Assembly (NCBI RefSeq): GCF_039555335.1
Contig: NC_092629.1
Span: 5,751,432 to 5,815,431 of the forward strand
Direction: 5' to 3'
Length of the DNA: 64,000 nucleotides
Origin: Amphiura filiformis
Taxonomy: Eukaryota > Echinodermata > Ophiuroidea > Amphilepidida > Amphiuridae
Of this stretch, positions 42,895-54,483 are shown piece after piece (position 1 is the first letter of the stretch; each line of letters opens with the position of its first letter). A program made the position numbers and the translations under genes. The notes under the pieces are model-generated. The model ran no database searches. It saw only the letters and a program-made list of their open reading frames with translations, and was not told the DNA's origin.

Positions 42895-43620
42895 CCACTC
42901 TAACCCCGGCTAGAGTAAATGTCAAAGTCTTGCAATAAGTATTGTGAGGCCGATCTGAGAGTCCGAGATGGCTGATATGTTTTTATAAGGTCCGAAATGT
43001 AAACAGGAGCCTCGCCGTTCACTGCCTTGTATGTTAAAAGCATGAGCTTGAAAACGATTCTCTGTCGGATCGGCAGCCAGTGTAATTGAACCATTACATG
43101 TGTAATTACACGGGTCGTGTGGCGCAGTGGTTAGAGCATTGGACTCATGATCGTAAGGTTGTGGGTTCGAACCCCATCGCCTCTACTCAAAAGACCCTAG
43201 AGTAATCATTGTACCGTCCAAAAAATGGACCATCAGGCTATGATGTTTCCAAATAGACGTAAAAATTTGTAGAAATTGACCCTGTGTCAGCTTGGTGAAA
43301 TGGTGATGGAAATCGCCCCTGCCGAGTTCCTCCGGGAGTTTCCGATTAGACAGACAGACAGTAATATGATCGTGCTTTCTGCTTAAGGTGACAACTCTAA
43401 CAGCGGTGTTTTGGATTCTTTGTAGTGTATTGAGTTCTCTGTCAGGGAGTCCATATAGGATGCTATTGCAATTATCAATCCTGGATGTGACAAACGAGTG
43501 AATGAGTTTCTCAGTGTTCTCCTTGTCCAAGTAGCGTCTCAATTTGCCGCTTCTATAGATGGCATAAGAAGCATTTTTACTGAGAATGCGTGGTACAAAA
43601 CGTACAATTTGAAACACTTT
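42895..43620 (-). mobile_element. LINE (CR1/L2-like) 3' ORF fragment, split by a SINE
   Basis: Minus-strand translation of 43617-43370 gives 'LIHSFVTSRIDNCNSILYGL' and 'LQRIQNTAVRVVTLSRKHDH'. 43094-42900 continues with 'VQLHWLPIRQRIVFKLMLLT' and 'YKAVNGEAPVYISDL'. Together they are the C-terminal region of a CR1/L2 ORF2, the same region as residues 285-375 of the LINE at 13849. The catalytic RT is missing. The two halves are separated by the insertion at 43095-43365. Confidence 0.85.
43095..43365 (+). mobile_element. tRNA-derived SINE with (CAGA)n tail inserted in the LINE
   Basis: tRNA-like head 43111-43184 with an A box (TGGCGCAGTGG), anticodon loop CTCATGA (CAT) and a B box (GGGTTCGAACC). 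The body runs to the tail 'agacagacagacag' (43349-43362). GTAAT flanks both sides (about 43100 and 43363), consistent with a short target duplication. The anticodon stem does not pair, so it is not a real tRNA-Met gene. Confidence 0.75.
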
Positions 43621-43639
43621 CCAAAACAGAGAGAATAAT

Positions 43640-45173
43640 TATTTTGGGCTAGTATTGAAGAGATTCATCAGGAATACAATATTCAGATTTCAAAGTTTTT
43701 CTTAGCAAAATTCCAATAAAAAACTCCCGCGATATTGATTATGGGAGCTGATAAGGGTCGCGCTGTTGTAATCATGGACAAAGAAGACTATGAAAAGAAA
43801 GTGCAATCATTACTTGATGATGAAAAGACCTATGAAAAACTTGATAAAGACCCAACTCCTAGATTTAAGCGCAAATTAATTGGTATGCTTTCAGAGCTTA
43901 AGAAAGAGAAAAAGATCACGGAAGAGCATGTATACCCAACAACAGAAAACACCCCCGGGTATACGCTACTCCTAAAATAATCCGAATGTGCAGCTCCGTC
44001 CAATAGTGGATTATACGGGTCTATCGGGTATGCGACTTCACGAGCATTAGCGGACACCCTGTCCCCCTTCTAGGAAATACCCCTCAGCATGTTAAAAAAT
44101 CGCAATATGAAGTGTTCGTATTACGTGACGTTGTATCACTATTTTACTAACGTTCGGGTCTATACCATTTCTGGACACCCTTATAGTGCGTAAGCCAGAC
44201 GGCAGTGTCAAACTCCTGGTTTACAGAAAAGCGACGCACACAGATCACTATCTGCACTTCAATTCCGCCCAACCATTACATCAAAAACTAGAGGTTGTGA
44301 GGACTTTATTGGACAGAAAAGACAAAATTGTAACTGAACAGGAGGACAAGAAAATAGAGGAAGAACACATAAGGAAAGCGCTTAATACACGTGGCTACCC
44401 CAACTGGTCAATTGATAAGGTTAAAAAAGAGAAACAGCAACCCAAGAAAAAGACCACCAATAAAGCTCCTGGGAATAAAACCAGGGCCAGTGTTACGCTC
44501 CCTTACATTGAGGGTATCACAGAGCGTGTTCAACGAATCTTGCGCAACCACAACATCGCGTCGTCAGTGAAACCTCACACTAGTTTAAGACGGCTTTTGG
44601 TCCATCCTATGGACAAGGTTGCTACGGACGACAAAACTGGCGTCATATATGAAATCCCTTGCCACAATTGCCAAAAAACAAACAAAAAACGGGCCGCCGC
44701 TTCGGTACTTGAAAAAAAGAGCACAGAGTTGAATCCGAAAAATGATGGCTCAAAACTTCACCAGAGCGACACGTAAGGACTCGCAGTCAATTGAAATGAA
44801 ATCATTAATTGCTGAACACACAAGCAAAGAAAAACATATCATAAACTGGGACAATCCAAAAATCCTTGCCATTAACGACACCAGAAAAACCAGATGGATA
44901 AGGGAGCCGATCTGGATTAGGAGGAAATCACAGCCAAGTATGAAAGAGAACATAATGAACGGCGACGAGGGGGCCTACCAACTGAGTGACGTTTATGACC
45001 AATTAATTCAGAGGGCGTCGTCATCTTCCGATGACGTCATACCATCCACCAAAGGATCGTTGGCATACACCATTGATAAAGGCAACATACTGGATTGCCG
45101 AAACTGTCTGGAAAACGTGAGTTTTTTTATTGGAATTTTGCTAAGAAAAACTTTGAAATCTATTTTGGGCTAG
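43640..45173 (+). mobile_element. Penelope-like retroelement (PLE2) with inverted terminal repeats, RT deleted
   Basis: Plus-strand pieces: 'DKGRAVVIMDKEDYEKKVQS' (N-terminal region, 43735), and an out-of-frame start of RT ('QLRPIVDYTG' near 44000). '[19 protein letters not shown]' follows (44186), then 'SLRRLLVHPMDK' and 'GVIYEIPCHNCQK' (start of GIY-YIG). 'EHTSKEKHIINWDNPKI' and 'GDEGAYQLSDVYDQL' follow in another frame (to about 45030). The RT palm with YADD is deleted between 44110 and 44180, and the GIY-YIG core is damaged. Inverted 42-43-bp ends (43685-43726, 45119-45161) and an exact 13-bp direct repeat bound it. Confidence 0.85.
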
Positions 45174-45314
45174 GTTATAAAAACTTACAAATAAGTAATA
45201 GTCATAAATGTAAACGGTGTATATTAAGATGGTTGCACAGTGGTGCAGTTAAGGCATGTTGAGTATAAACGCATTATATGTATAATTCTGTGAATTATGT
45301 TTTCGGCTTGATTG

Positions 45315-45570
45315 TATCCCAGCAAACACAAAAATGTTCTTAAAACGTTTAATCAATTTAAATTTCGGGTTATATAAATATAAAACGTAAACTATTTTGA
45401 GCAAACATTTGAGCAAAATATTTTGTCAACAGTTAAATAACATTCTGTTAAAATGTTTTGCATCACGTTTTCAAAAATGTTTCATGAATGTTATTAAAAC
45501 GTTTTCATACCCTATATATAACCCGATATTTAAAGCTTTTTCTATAAAACGTTGTGTGTTTGCTGGGATA
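45315..45570. mobile_element. MITE with AAAACGTTTT-type internal repeats, copy 2
   Basis: Ends 'tatcccagcaaacacaa' and inverted 'gttgtgtgtttgctgggata'; inside are repeated 'aaaacgtt', 'ttttgagcaaa' and 'aaaatgttt' motifs. Same family as 27671-28010. Confidence 0.75.
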
Positions 45571-48288
45571 TCATACATCTTTATATTTTCAACAAAAAGA
45601 ACAAAATATCAAATTTGTTATGTTTAAATCGCTTCGATGATTTCAACCGCGTTGTAATGAAACAGACAATTTCATCCATCAATTTTCACTCTGACTGCGC
45701 CACATTAATACATCGTGATTCAATAACAGGTATAAAAGAGTTTCTTTATTGTATTGCTAATTGTACAAAAGTAATACAATGTATACCTGTTGAACAAATT
45801 GTACGTTTTCGAAAAAAATTTTTTTCCACATTTCAATCATTTTTGTAAATAGCTTCATTTTTTCTGCGAACCCTCGTCTTTTTTTTTTTATTTTCACTAC
45901 TTTGAGCTAAATCCATGAACAAAGGGCGTCACATTGCCCGAAGAATTTGGTCATTTTTTTACAACAAAAGCGAATTATACCACCCTACCTGGGGCTTGAG
46001 TATAAACTGCATGTGCTTAATTACTTTCCTTTAACTAATTATATACTTTCTGCTTATTCAAGAATTGTTAAAGAAAAATAAGTACAAGTTTGATGTTTAT
46101 TAAATCTTCGGCAAAAACAAATCCTATTTGGCTTTATTAGCTACAGGAACAGTACAATGTGTACAATGAGGAATTCGAAATATCGATGTGGTATGACTAT
46201 GAAATCATAGTACCGTTTTGGTGCTTATTGTGGTGTGAATATCCTACAGACAGTCATATTTAAGACATTAATTTACGAAAATTAAGAGAAGATCAATTGT
46301 GTTAAGATGAGGGAACAAACAGTTTTTTGTTATCTTCATTATATTATTCAGGATTATTTTGAAAACGTATATTATTCTGAAAAATTAATAGTTTGTCTTA
46401 TAACCCCCTCGCGCATTACATTCATGCTGCGTGTTTTGTCTTGCAAAATTGCAAAACTAAAATTTTATTTATTTTTTATTAGTTTTTTCCTCAAGTTAAT
46501 TGGCAGATAATTTTCAGTTTCAAATGAGTTTGCAATTGAATTGCCAAATTTAAATTAATGTAGCCCGCATGAGGCAAAAAATTAATTTTATTTGGCCTTA
46601 TCTATTAACTAGCAAACCCTTATTTTTGGTTCATGATTGATAACTACTTGTACATTATCGTATCCACAGTTAAGGTTTAAAAAATACCTTTAAACTCATA
46701 CAATAGCTACCGATCATAAACAACAGATTAAGGATCGTTTAGGCCAACTCTCTCTCTCTCTCTCTCTCTCTGTGTGGGGGGGTATGTGTTTAAGCCCATC
46801 TTGTCTTGTTTGTTGCCGTTACACGGTTACTTTTTTCATTCTTTTTTAATAACAATAGAGCATGTAAAAAGGCCAAACGCATAGGGCTACGCTCATAGGT
46901 TTCTGCTTATTATCGAATAGTTTCTTAAATGTATTACTACTAGTTTATTATTTAAAAAGTAAGACTTAGTATATAAAGACTTGAGCTGCTGAAGTGCCTA
47001 GTCTGATTTTGGCAAAAATGAGTTATCAGACGTTCTGAAGTTGCTAAGGGTCAGAAAATATAATGCAAACCTTATTAAACCTAATTTGTAAATGCTTTTT
47101 AGGGGGAGGGAGGATCAAATATGGTGTCTTCATTGCTTCGAGTTGAAAAAGTGCTTAAGTCCATTAGTGTTTTTATTTTGTAAATCTAAGTGCCTATTAA
47201 TTTTAATTGAAAAACACATTAGTAATGGATATAATATTATATAATTAATAAGATATATTGAAACTGATTTTAAATAACAAAATAAGCTGTTTCAAGGGTA
47301 TGAAAATACTTCACAATGTAATGAAAAATAATCTTTGAGAAGGTCTACAAAACTTTTACAATCACTTTTATTAACTCTGCAGCTTAGATACCGTTTTACC
47401 ATTACCAAGCCGTAGTGTGTTAGCATGGGTTTTGGTAGAGAGAGACCAACAAGCTACAACACATGTGATAATTATGTCGCTTATATTTTATGGTGTTAAT
47501 TTTAACGTAATAGTATCTTTTACAAAGGGTTCTGATCTAAACATCAATATAAGAGAATGTAATCATTGACACGTTCATTGCTCAGAGCTGCAAAAGTAGC
47601 CAAGTTCAAAATCAATAGTATTGATCTATCAAGAACCAACTCTTGTTCTATTCCTAAAGACATTTCCGATGTTCATGCCAAATGTTATTTTCATACCTTG
47701 ATCCATTGTTTTGATACCGTATTGTGAAAACTTAAAATACTTATTTCTAAATGTCAAAATTGGACTTGGGCACCCCAGCAGCTGAGGTCTCCATAATAGA
47801 ATGAATTAGACATTGAAGCTTAATCTGGTCATTGAAAGATAATGATACATAATTCGTCGTGAACACCGAATTAATCCGATATTACTATAAATCGTCCCTA
47901 CATTAACCGTGGAGTGCATTCAGCGATTCGCCGAGCGGAGGTAGCGAGCGAGTCAAACCTTCATTGCTAAATACTTAGCATCGTCCTCTGTCAGAATTAA
48001 GTATGCAAAGGATTGTTTTCTATTCGAGAGTATTCGGTATTCATAACGATATGAAGCATTTGTGAATGATTTTTGTGACCAGTTTGTTTTGACCTTATAA
48101 TAGTGTTAGTATCATTAATGTTGTGATTGGTGTTTGTACGGGTGCGGTGTCTGTCTGTGTGTGAGTTTGCTAATGTGGGTGATGTTTAAAGTAATGTAAT
48201 TGTTAAGAAATCAATTTAGGGGAGGCATTAATTTCAAAAGTGATTTTACAAAAGAAACATACCATTAGGTTTGAATTGTGATACCCTG
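45571..48288. other. Intergenic DNA, nothing recognised except a microsatellite
   Basis: AT-rich, short frames only. A (TC)n tract lies at 46748-46772 followed by a G run. No exon, RNA gene or element ends were seen in the remainder. Confidence 0.5.
46748..46772 (+). repeat. (TC)n microsatellite
   Basis: About 12 CT/TC dinucleotides followed by GTGTGGGGGGG. Confidence 0.9.
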
Positions 48289-49177
48289 CAGGGTGATTTA
48301 AAATGAACTGTACCCAACTTCACTAATTTTTGTATATATATTTGCGGCGATAGTACATATCAAAAAACTATCATAGAAAGCAGTGATAAGAGTTCTGTAG
48401 TAGAAATTTTGAATTTTGACAATAAGTGGTTTTAGTCAGAAGATACTGCATTTTCAAGTTATCATCCCATTTTTAGATCAACACACGGAACTACGTTAAC
48501 CGTTTTCTCTACCGCAGTAACCAAATGCAACTACCATGACTACGTACATGTACAGCAAACCCAAAACAAATGTTATTTCGTATTATTAAATCAATAATAT
48601 TGATATTCAATTACAATGTCAGGTTTGCAAAGATTACATGTTAGATAATACATGTAGAACAAAGGACCCATTGACTTTGAGATTGTAGAGGGAAATTTGA
48701 ATTCAAATAATGGTGCTGGTGCAATATCCATAGGCTTCCATACATTCGTAACCTGATTTATTCACCAATAATAGGAAACATAGCCTACTACCCTATTGCA
48801 GCTTGCAATATAAAATTATTCACATGTCGGTAAGTATTTAATTTTAATTGTATTTATTTATCAATTCATTTTATTTTCATTTTTAACAAACATGCACAAT
48901 TTATGTTGAACTGAAAGTGTCTAGGGCAGTTGAGCGAGCAAAATGCTGTAGAACAGATAGTTTGAATAAAATACTCATCCGTGTGCAACATCGTTTTTGG
49001 TGTGTTTTCTAAGAATGTACTTTTCTTCAAAACCATTAGAGGTAAAGAAATGATTTTTTCACCAATAATAGGAAACATACTATCCTGTTAAAGCTGATAA
49101 ACACAAATTATTTAAATGTCGGTAAGTATTTTATTTTAATTCTTGAAGTTGGGTACAGTTCATTTTAAATCACCCTG
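48289..49177. mobile_element. Mariner-like non-autonomous element (TIR CAGGGTGATTTAAAATG)
   Basis: 'cagggtgatttaaaatgaac' (48289) and 'gttcattttaaatcaccctg' (49158-49177) are inverted ends that extend another 14 bp (TGTACCCAACTTCA). The right flank is TA, the left flank TG. Inside, a block 'tcaccaataataggaaacat' is repeated (48763, 49059), each followed by 'atgtcggtaagtatt'. Non-coding. Confidence 0.8.
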
Positions 49178-49690
49178 TATGTATACTAAGGTCACGATGA
49201 AATGCAATTAATTTTTACCATTGCTGCGGCACCCGGTCATATTGGATTTTAAAGGATATGTTTGCGCGGAATTTTTAAGTGTTTTCTGATTGGTCATTTT
49301 ACATAAATTTTGGTTTGCATGATCTTGAATACTTGTTCTATGATGCAAAAACTTGTGATTTCATTTAGGTAGGGGCGCTTCAGAAACGAACAATTAAAAT
49401 GATCCCGTAATTTTAATTATAAATTAACGCAATTGTGACATTTCAAAAAAGTAAACTAAAATTTTTAAATTTCTCTTCATAGAATTTCAGATAAATATTC
49501 AACCTTTATGCAAAATGTTGAATTTTGTAATAAAATATAGGAGAAAATTATTTCGCTTAACTTATTTCGGACCAATTGATCTAATTTTAGATTCTTCGGC
49601 TTGTAAATGGTTTTACTATTTGAGTAGCAATTATTCACTTAATGACATTAATGCCACCCCTTAACATAATAAGACATACATGTATTCATT

Positions 49691-50059
49691 TAAAGCCATA
49701 ATGTACGATCTTTTAATATGAAATTGGTTAATCTTTTTCAAACTTAATTTTTTGGCATATTTGTAATATATATAATAAATTGCACCTAAATGGAATCAGA
49801 CAAATTTGTTGTGTTTGTAGGTCAACAGAGCAAAGTTCGACATAAAGCCATAATTTATGAATTATGACTTTATGTTCTCCTATAAAACTGCATGTTAAAC
49901 GGCCAAAATAAGCAGTAGGGTTTCTTTCATTTTACCTTGTTATTTCAGCTCAAACTGGACAGAAACCCTTCCCGACAATTATTACTAGTATTATTTCAGC
50001 ACTTTGAGTACAGAATAACAAATTTAGAATTTGAAGGAAATCTTGCATTAAGGCTTTAA
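49691..50059. mobile_element. MITE pair, left copy (TIR TAAAGCC.TAATGTACGAT)
   Basis: Ends 'taaagccataatgtacgatc' and inverted 'tcttgcattaaggctttaaa'. The sequence in between is the inverted counterpart of 50923-51297. For example, 'tgacttta tgt' hairpin motifs and 'aacggccaaaataagcag' (49899) match 'gttattttggccgttt' (51071). Confidence 0.75.
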
Positions 50060-50922
50060 ATGATGAGAAAATGAGTTTGTCTCGAAGCTTCCCATAAAAG
50101 TACGTATTAGATATCTTTATATACTTATTTATCTATTATTCATTAAAATTCTCTAACATTTTCCGGATATTTATGCTGTTACTATTTAAAGCCCAGTGTA
50201 CCAGATTGGTTAAGAAACACGTGTAAAACAATAATTTATAATTCTGTGACATATATTTTTAACAATGATAAAAAAGTAAACTTCCAACCACTCAGGAGCT
50301 TTGAGACAAACTGATTTGTATCTTAGCTTATTAGAAAGCTTGTAGAGAATAATATATAATAAACAGGGCACAGAATATATACGTGATATTGTTTGCCGTC
50401 TATTTATTCGTGTGAATTTGTTTAATGTTTAATTTATAAAGGACAATTATTGTACATTGTTGTTCAAACAGAGGAAACAAAGTGTTGACATTATTTTTTA
50501 CCTCTTTCCAAAGTTGTTTCAAAATTGCATATGCACATCCCCTATTGGGTTTGAAAAAAAGAAAAGAAATCTATACTGTCCAGTAATCCTATGAGGGGGC
50601 ACCGACCATGATTGGGGTGGGCACCGGGCCAGATTGAGATGCACAAGCCATGTTTCGACAATTTTGCTGTGGGATTTTCCAAGTTTTCATATCGGTTGGG
50701 AGACACGTGCCCCTATGACGCTCACGCCACTTATCATATTGCCTACACTTATATGTAAATAAAGCTTGAAATAATTCTGGCAAGTAGATTAAAATTTCAA
50801 TCTGTAAAATGTGGGTTCCTTATTTTTTGATGTTTGGTCCCCCTGTACAAATAACAAAGTAAGGGTAAATCTGATAAATATGGTTTGATTTTGATTTCTT
50901 AAACTGAATGTACTTACTGCAC
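50060..50922. other. Spacer between the inverted MITE pair
   Basis: No exon or RNA gene recognised; short frames only. Confidence 0.45.
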
Positions 50923-51297
50923 TTAAAGGCTTAATGTACGATTTCCTTCAAATTTTAAATTTGTCATTATATACTCAAAATGCTGAAATAATACTAGTAA
51001 TAATGATCGGGAATGGTTTCTGTCCATTTTGAGCTGAAATAACGAGGTAACGTGAAAGAAACACTGCTTGTTATTTTGGCCGTTTAACACGCAGTATGAT
51101 GGGCGGACATAAAGTCATAATTTCTTGAATTATGACTTTATGTCGAACTTTGCTCTGTTTACCTACAAACACAAATTTGGCTGATTCCATTTTGGTGCAA
51201 ATTGTGACAGGTGTAAACATTACTAATATGCCAAAACATCAGGTTTAAAAAAAAATAACCAAATTCATATTATAAGATCGTACATTATGACTTTAAT
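50923..51297. mobile_element. MITE pair, right copy in opposite orientation
   Basis: Starts 'taaaggcttaatgtacgatt' and ends 'gatcgtacattatgacttta'; mirror image of 49691-50059 across a spacer of ~860 bp. It contains its own internal palindrome 'aaagtcataatttcttgaattatgacttt'-like (about 51111). Confidence 0.75.
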
Positions 51298-51827
51298 GCT
51301 ATGATGACAGGAGAGGGGTTGAGTAAAAGTGGTTGACATATCGGGAAAATGTGTTTTTTTGTGTGTGGGGGTGTGTGTGTCTCCAAAAAATTGCGATTTG
51401 GTGTAAGAATCGTTTTTTTACACAAAAAGCGAGACTACACCCCCTGAATGAAATCAACCAAATTAAGTAATGTAGTTATTAAAAGTTGAGTGGAAAATAT
51501 CTCGATTCTCTTGTGTATATCTACATGCGCTGAACATGTGATTATTAGTTTCCCAAGCTTTGTACGCTCGATTAGAGATGTAGTATACTGAAATGGTTCG
51601 GCGATATTAAAATGGCATTCAGGTATTATTGTCTGAATAATGTCAATGATAGGCTGAACGTTTTGGAATATTCTACCTATTGAGACGCATTAGAGTGTAA
51701 AAAGTCACTGTCATAATTTCTATTCATGTTAATATTAATAACGTCAAGCAATTGTCTTGGAGTAGGTTTAAGTTCAATGTCAGGGTAAATCGGCACGTGA
51801 CCTATTATGTCTACTTTTGTTTCCATT

Positions 51828-52095
51828 GGGCTATTCCATTTAAAATCCACCTTCCCCTGCCGAAGATTTTGGTAATATCTTCCACAGGGGGAGTATGAAT
51901 TTCTAATGGACATATTAAGCAGCTCCATTTGAATTTCATACCAGAAAGATTCAACCTGAATCTTCCACTAAGGAAGGGTGAGTTTCAAATAGAGCTGCCT
52001 AATTTGTTAATTTCATTTAAAATTCATACCCTCCCTGTGGAAGATATTTCCACAATCTTCCACAGGGTTAGTGTGGATTTTAAATGGAATAGTCC
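51828..52095. mobile_element. MITE (TIR CTATTCCATTTAAAATCCAC), copy 2
   Basis: 'ctattccatttaaaatccac' (51831) and 'gtggattttaaatggaatag' (52073-52092) are perfect inverted ends; inner palindromic motifs 'atcttccacaggg' recur. Flanks ATT on both sides suggest a short target duplication. Confidence 0.85.
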
Positions 52096-52164
52096 ATTGC
52101 AAACATTCTTATACCAATTACATACCAAATGAAAACCAACTAAGTAGACCTTTCTTGTGCAATT

Positions 52165-52262
52165 TTTAAATGTATCCAAAGCTATTGGCTCTGATGGCAT
52201 ATCTCCCAGGGTCTTGAAAAAATGTACTCATGAAATTGTTCTCCTTTGTGTCACATTTTAAC
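52165..52262 (+). mobile_element. LINE reverse-transcriptase fragment
   Basis: Translation 'SKAIGSDGISPRVLKKCTHE' matches the fingers motif 'KAxGPDGIxPxxLK' of non-LTR reverse transcriptases. About 30 codons only, then stops. Confidence 0.55.
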
Positions 52263-52603
52263 TTATCTTAGATACGTTTGTGAAGGTTGTCATTCATCCA
52301 GGTTTAGTAAATATAAAATTGGAATATAAAACTGATAGGAATGTAGGAATGTTCCTAAGAAGTTTGACTCAAGATCTACGACCTCTGACAACACCACCTT
52401 ATCACAGGTCAACGACCTTTTGCCGCCAGATTATCAGACAGCCTGAAGACCTTGGATACGGTGTAACTTCTCAAATAAAATGGGTCCAGTTGATCAGTTT
52501 TATATTCCAATTTAATATTTAATACTTATCGTAGAGTTCTGGTATTTATGCTTGAGATGTTGTTCCTGTTTTTAAAATATCTGCCAGACCTGTGTCATTA
52601 TGC

Positions 52604-53945
52604 ACTTTAGGTGCTAAAGTTTACACGCAATGAATTTATTTCTCCATTCGAGTCGTTCTATGTGTCATTATTGTGTATGTGGGAAAGTGATGGATAGAGC
52701 TATTTTTGATCACGTGTTTCCCGCAATTAATGCTGTCCCCTCGGGAGTGGTACCTGAAAGCGCATCATCTAGTCAGCGTTATCTCCTCGATTGATTTAAG
52801 CTGTTCTGCATAGATATGCTTGACAGAAATAAATATCAGTTACGTAATCAGTCAATATACATTCGGTTCCGATCAGTGTAATAAGTCCGATTGTTGGATA
52901 CACTTTCCTGTCTTGTAAAAACGCCCCTCTCTACGGCGACCCCCTTCACCAAGTCACTTGTGCCTGACTGAAGTTTCGTCAGCGTTATATCCTAATTGAT
53001 TTCAAACAGCCCTTGTCTACCTTTTCAGATACCGAAATCACAGCTGATGGTTCAAATGATATCGACTCGTAGCTGCTCGTACTAAAGTCTGCACAAAAAG
53101 AAACTCAACTGTTATAAATACGCCTATAGCTTCAGAACTAATAATTGTTTTCACAATATTTTAACATAAAAAAGAGGAGAATTTATTTACGCGCAGTTTG
53201 ATACCCCATTTGTTCAATTTGATTCAATATTAAGAACACAGCATCGTTTTGAAAGAAGAATACCCGAATTTAAAAGTTGCAGCTGTTTGTATTGATTTGA
53301 GAAGTCAGCGCGAAGATAATGGCGGGTTTTACGTGCCACATGCTTGTGTAATAACCATTGATGGCTGTAAACTGCAATTTTTAAATTTGGGTATTTTTCT
53401 TTAAAAGCTCTGCTGTGTTGTCAATATTGAACGGCATTGGACAAATGGGGTATCAAAATGCGTGTAAATAAATCATCCTTCTCACTATGTTGAAATATTG
53501 TGAAAACAATTCATAGTTCTGAATCTATAGGCGTATTTATAACAGCTGAGTTTCTTTTTGTGCAGACTTTAGTTGGATACGTTTAGGATTCTAGACCATG
53601 CATAAAACGCATGTTAATATACATACATAAGTCGTGGAACAGCATAGCAACTAATATTCAACTACAGATCTTAGCAATAGGCAAAACTACATTATATATA
53701 AAAACTATACAGCACCCTCAATATTAAATAAAAGATCCCGTATTTAGTTGTACGGACTATAGAGAGGGCTAGAACTATATAGTTATGTGACATATGTCAT
53801 TCAGACATAGAACGACTCGAATGGAGATATCAAGTCACAATTTTTCTACGATGGCTTGAGTGCGTATGTAATTTAATTTCGATCTAAATTAAATTATTAA
53901 AGTGTCATTAATAAATTCATTGCGTGTAAACTTTAGCACCTAAAG
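52604..53945. mobile_element. Inverted-repeat element (~1.34 kb) hosting a nested MITE
   Basis: 'cactttaggtgctaaagttt' (52604) is matched by 'aaactttagcacctaaagtg' (53926-53945), and 'ccattcgagtcgttctatg' (52645) by 'catagaacgactcgaatgg' (53806). The MITE 53081-53573 lies inside. No transposase readable. Confidence 0.7.
53081..53573. mobile_element. MITE (TIR ACTAAAGTCTGCACAAAAAG), copy 1
   Basis: Ends 'actaaagtctgcacaaaaag' and inverted 'ctttttgtgcagactttagt'. The arms extend through 'ttataaatacgcctatag' (53113) mirrored at 53526. Related copy at 58833-59440. Confidence 0.8.
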
Positions 53946-54175
53946 TGCCGAGTTCGGGTGAAGTCTAATGAAATTCTGCTGCATCTCTTTCTGCCTGAAT
54001 GCTATTCTGACAAATAGCTGTGCAGCAAACCAGGCTTTCACTGCATTTGATAGATATGTTAAATAAGCAAAATAAGTCTTCGAGTATACAAATGATATTA
54101 ACCCAAATGAAAGAGCACACTTATATTGTCCATATAATAGATTCATTTCAATGAGCAATGGCCAATTCTCTTTTA

Positions 54176-54335
54176 AGGGGATACTACACTCCTATGATAA
54201 ATTCGTGACTATTTTTGCATTTTTCTCAAAAAATAATAACACACTGGTAACAAAAGTTATGTATATTATTGGGGCAAGGAATCCCATTATTACACTGATT
54301 ACATAATAGAATATCTCCTTCAATTTTTGAAAGTC
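54176..54335 (+). repeat. Interspersed repeat end ('aaggggatactacactcc' family)
   Basis: Begins 'aaggggatactacactcct' followed by 'tgcatttttctcaaaaaata' and 'gtaacaaaagttatgtatat'. I recognise this as a repeat-like terminus of a kind common in invertebrate genomes, but only one end is present here. Confidence 0.4.
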
Positions 54336-54376
54336 ACAACTAATCACTGACATAACAGCCTCATTTACTACAAATC

Positions 54377-54483
54377 GTGGCTGCAGCCCAACAACTTCAA
54401 CCCCAATTCACGTTGGAAGAGCGTATTTTTATGGTTTTGACATTCGGTAGCACAAGGAGTCAAGCAGAAACCATGCGATTGTA
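54377..54483 (+). pseudogene. Possible transposase N-terminus, cut by a mariner-like insertion
   Basis: Reads 'QPQFTLEERIFMVLTFGSTR' then 'SQAETMRLYR', which resembles the helix-turn-helix start of Tc1/mariner-type transposases. The frame is interrupted exactly at the TA where the element 54484-55397 is inserted. After that element (about 55440-55540) a frame ends 'EFVNRNAGNSDPEQLEAELN', possibly the far end of the same gene, with the middle lost. Confidence 0.35.

Noticed and set aside
43111..43184. tRNA-Met(CAT)-like sequence
   Set aside because: A and B boxes are present but the anticodon stem does not pair, and it continues into a SINE body with a CAGA tail.
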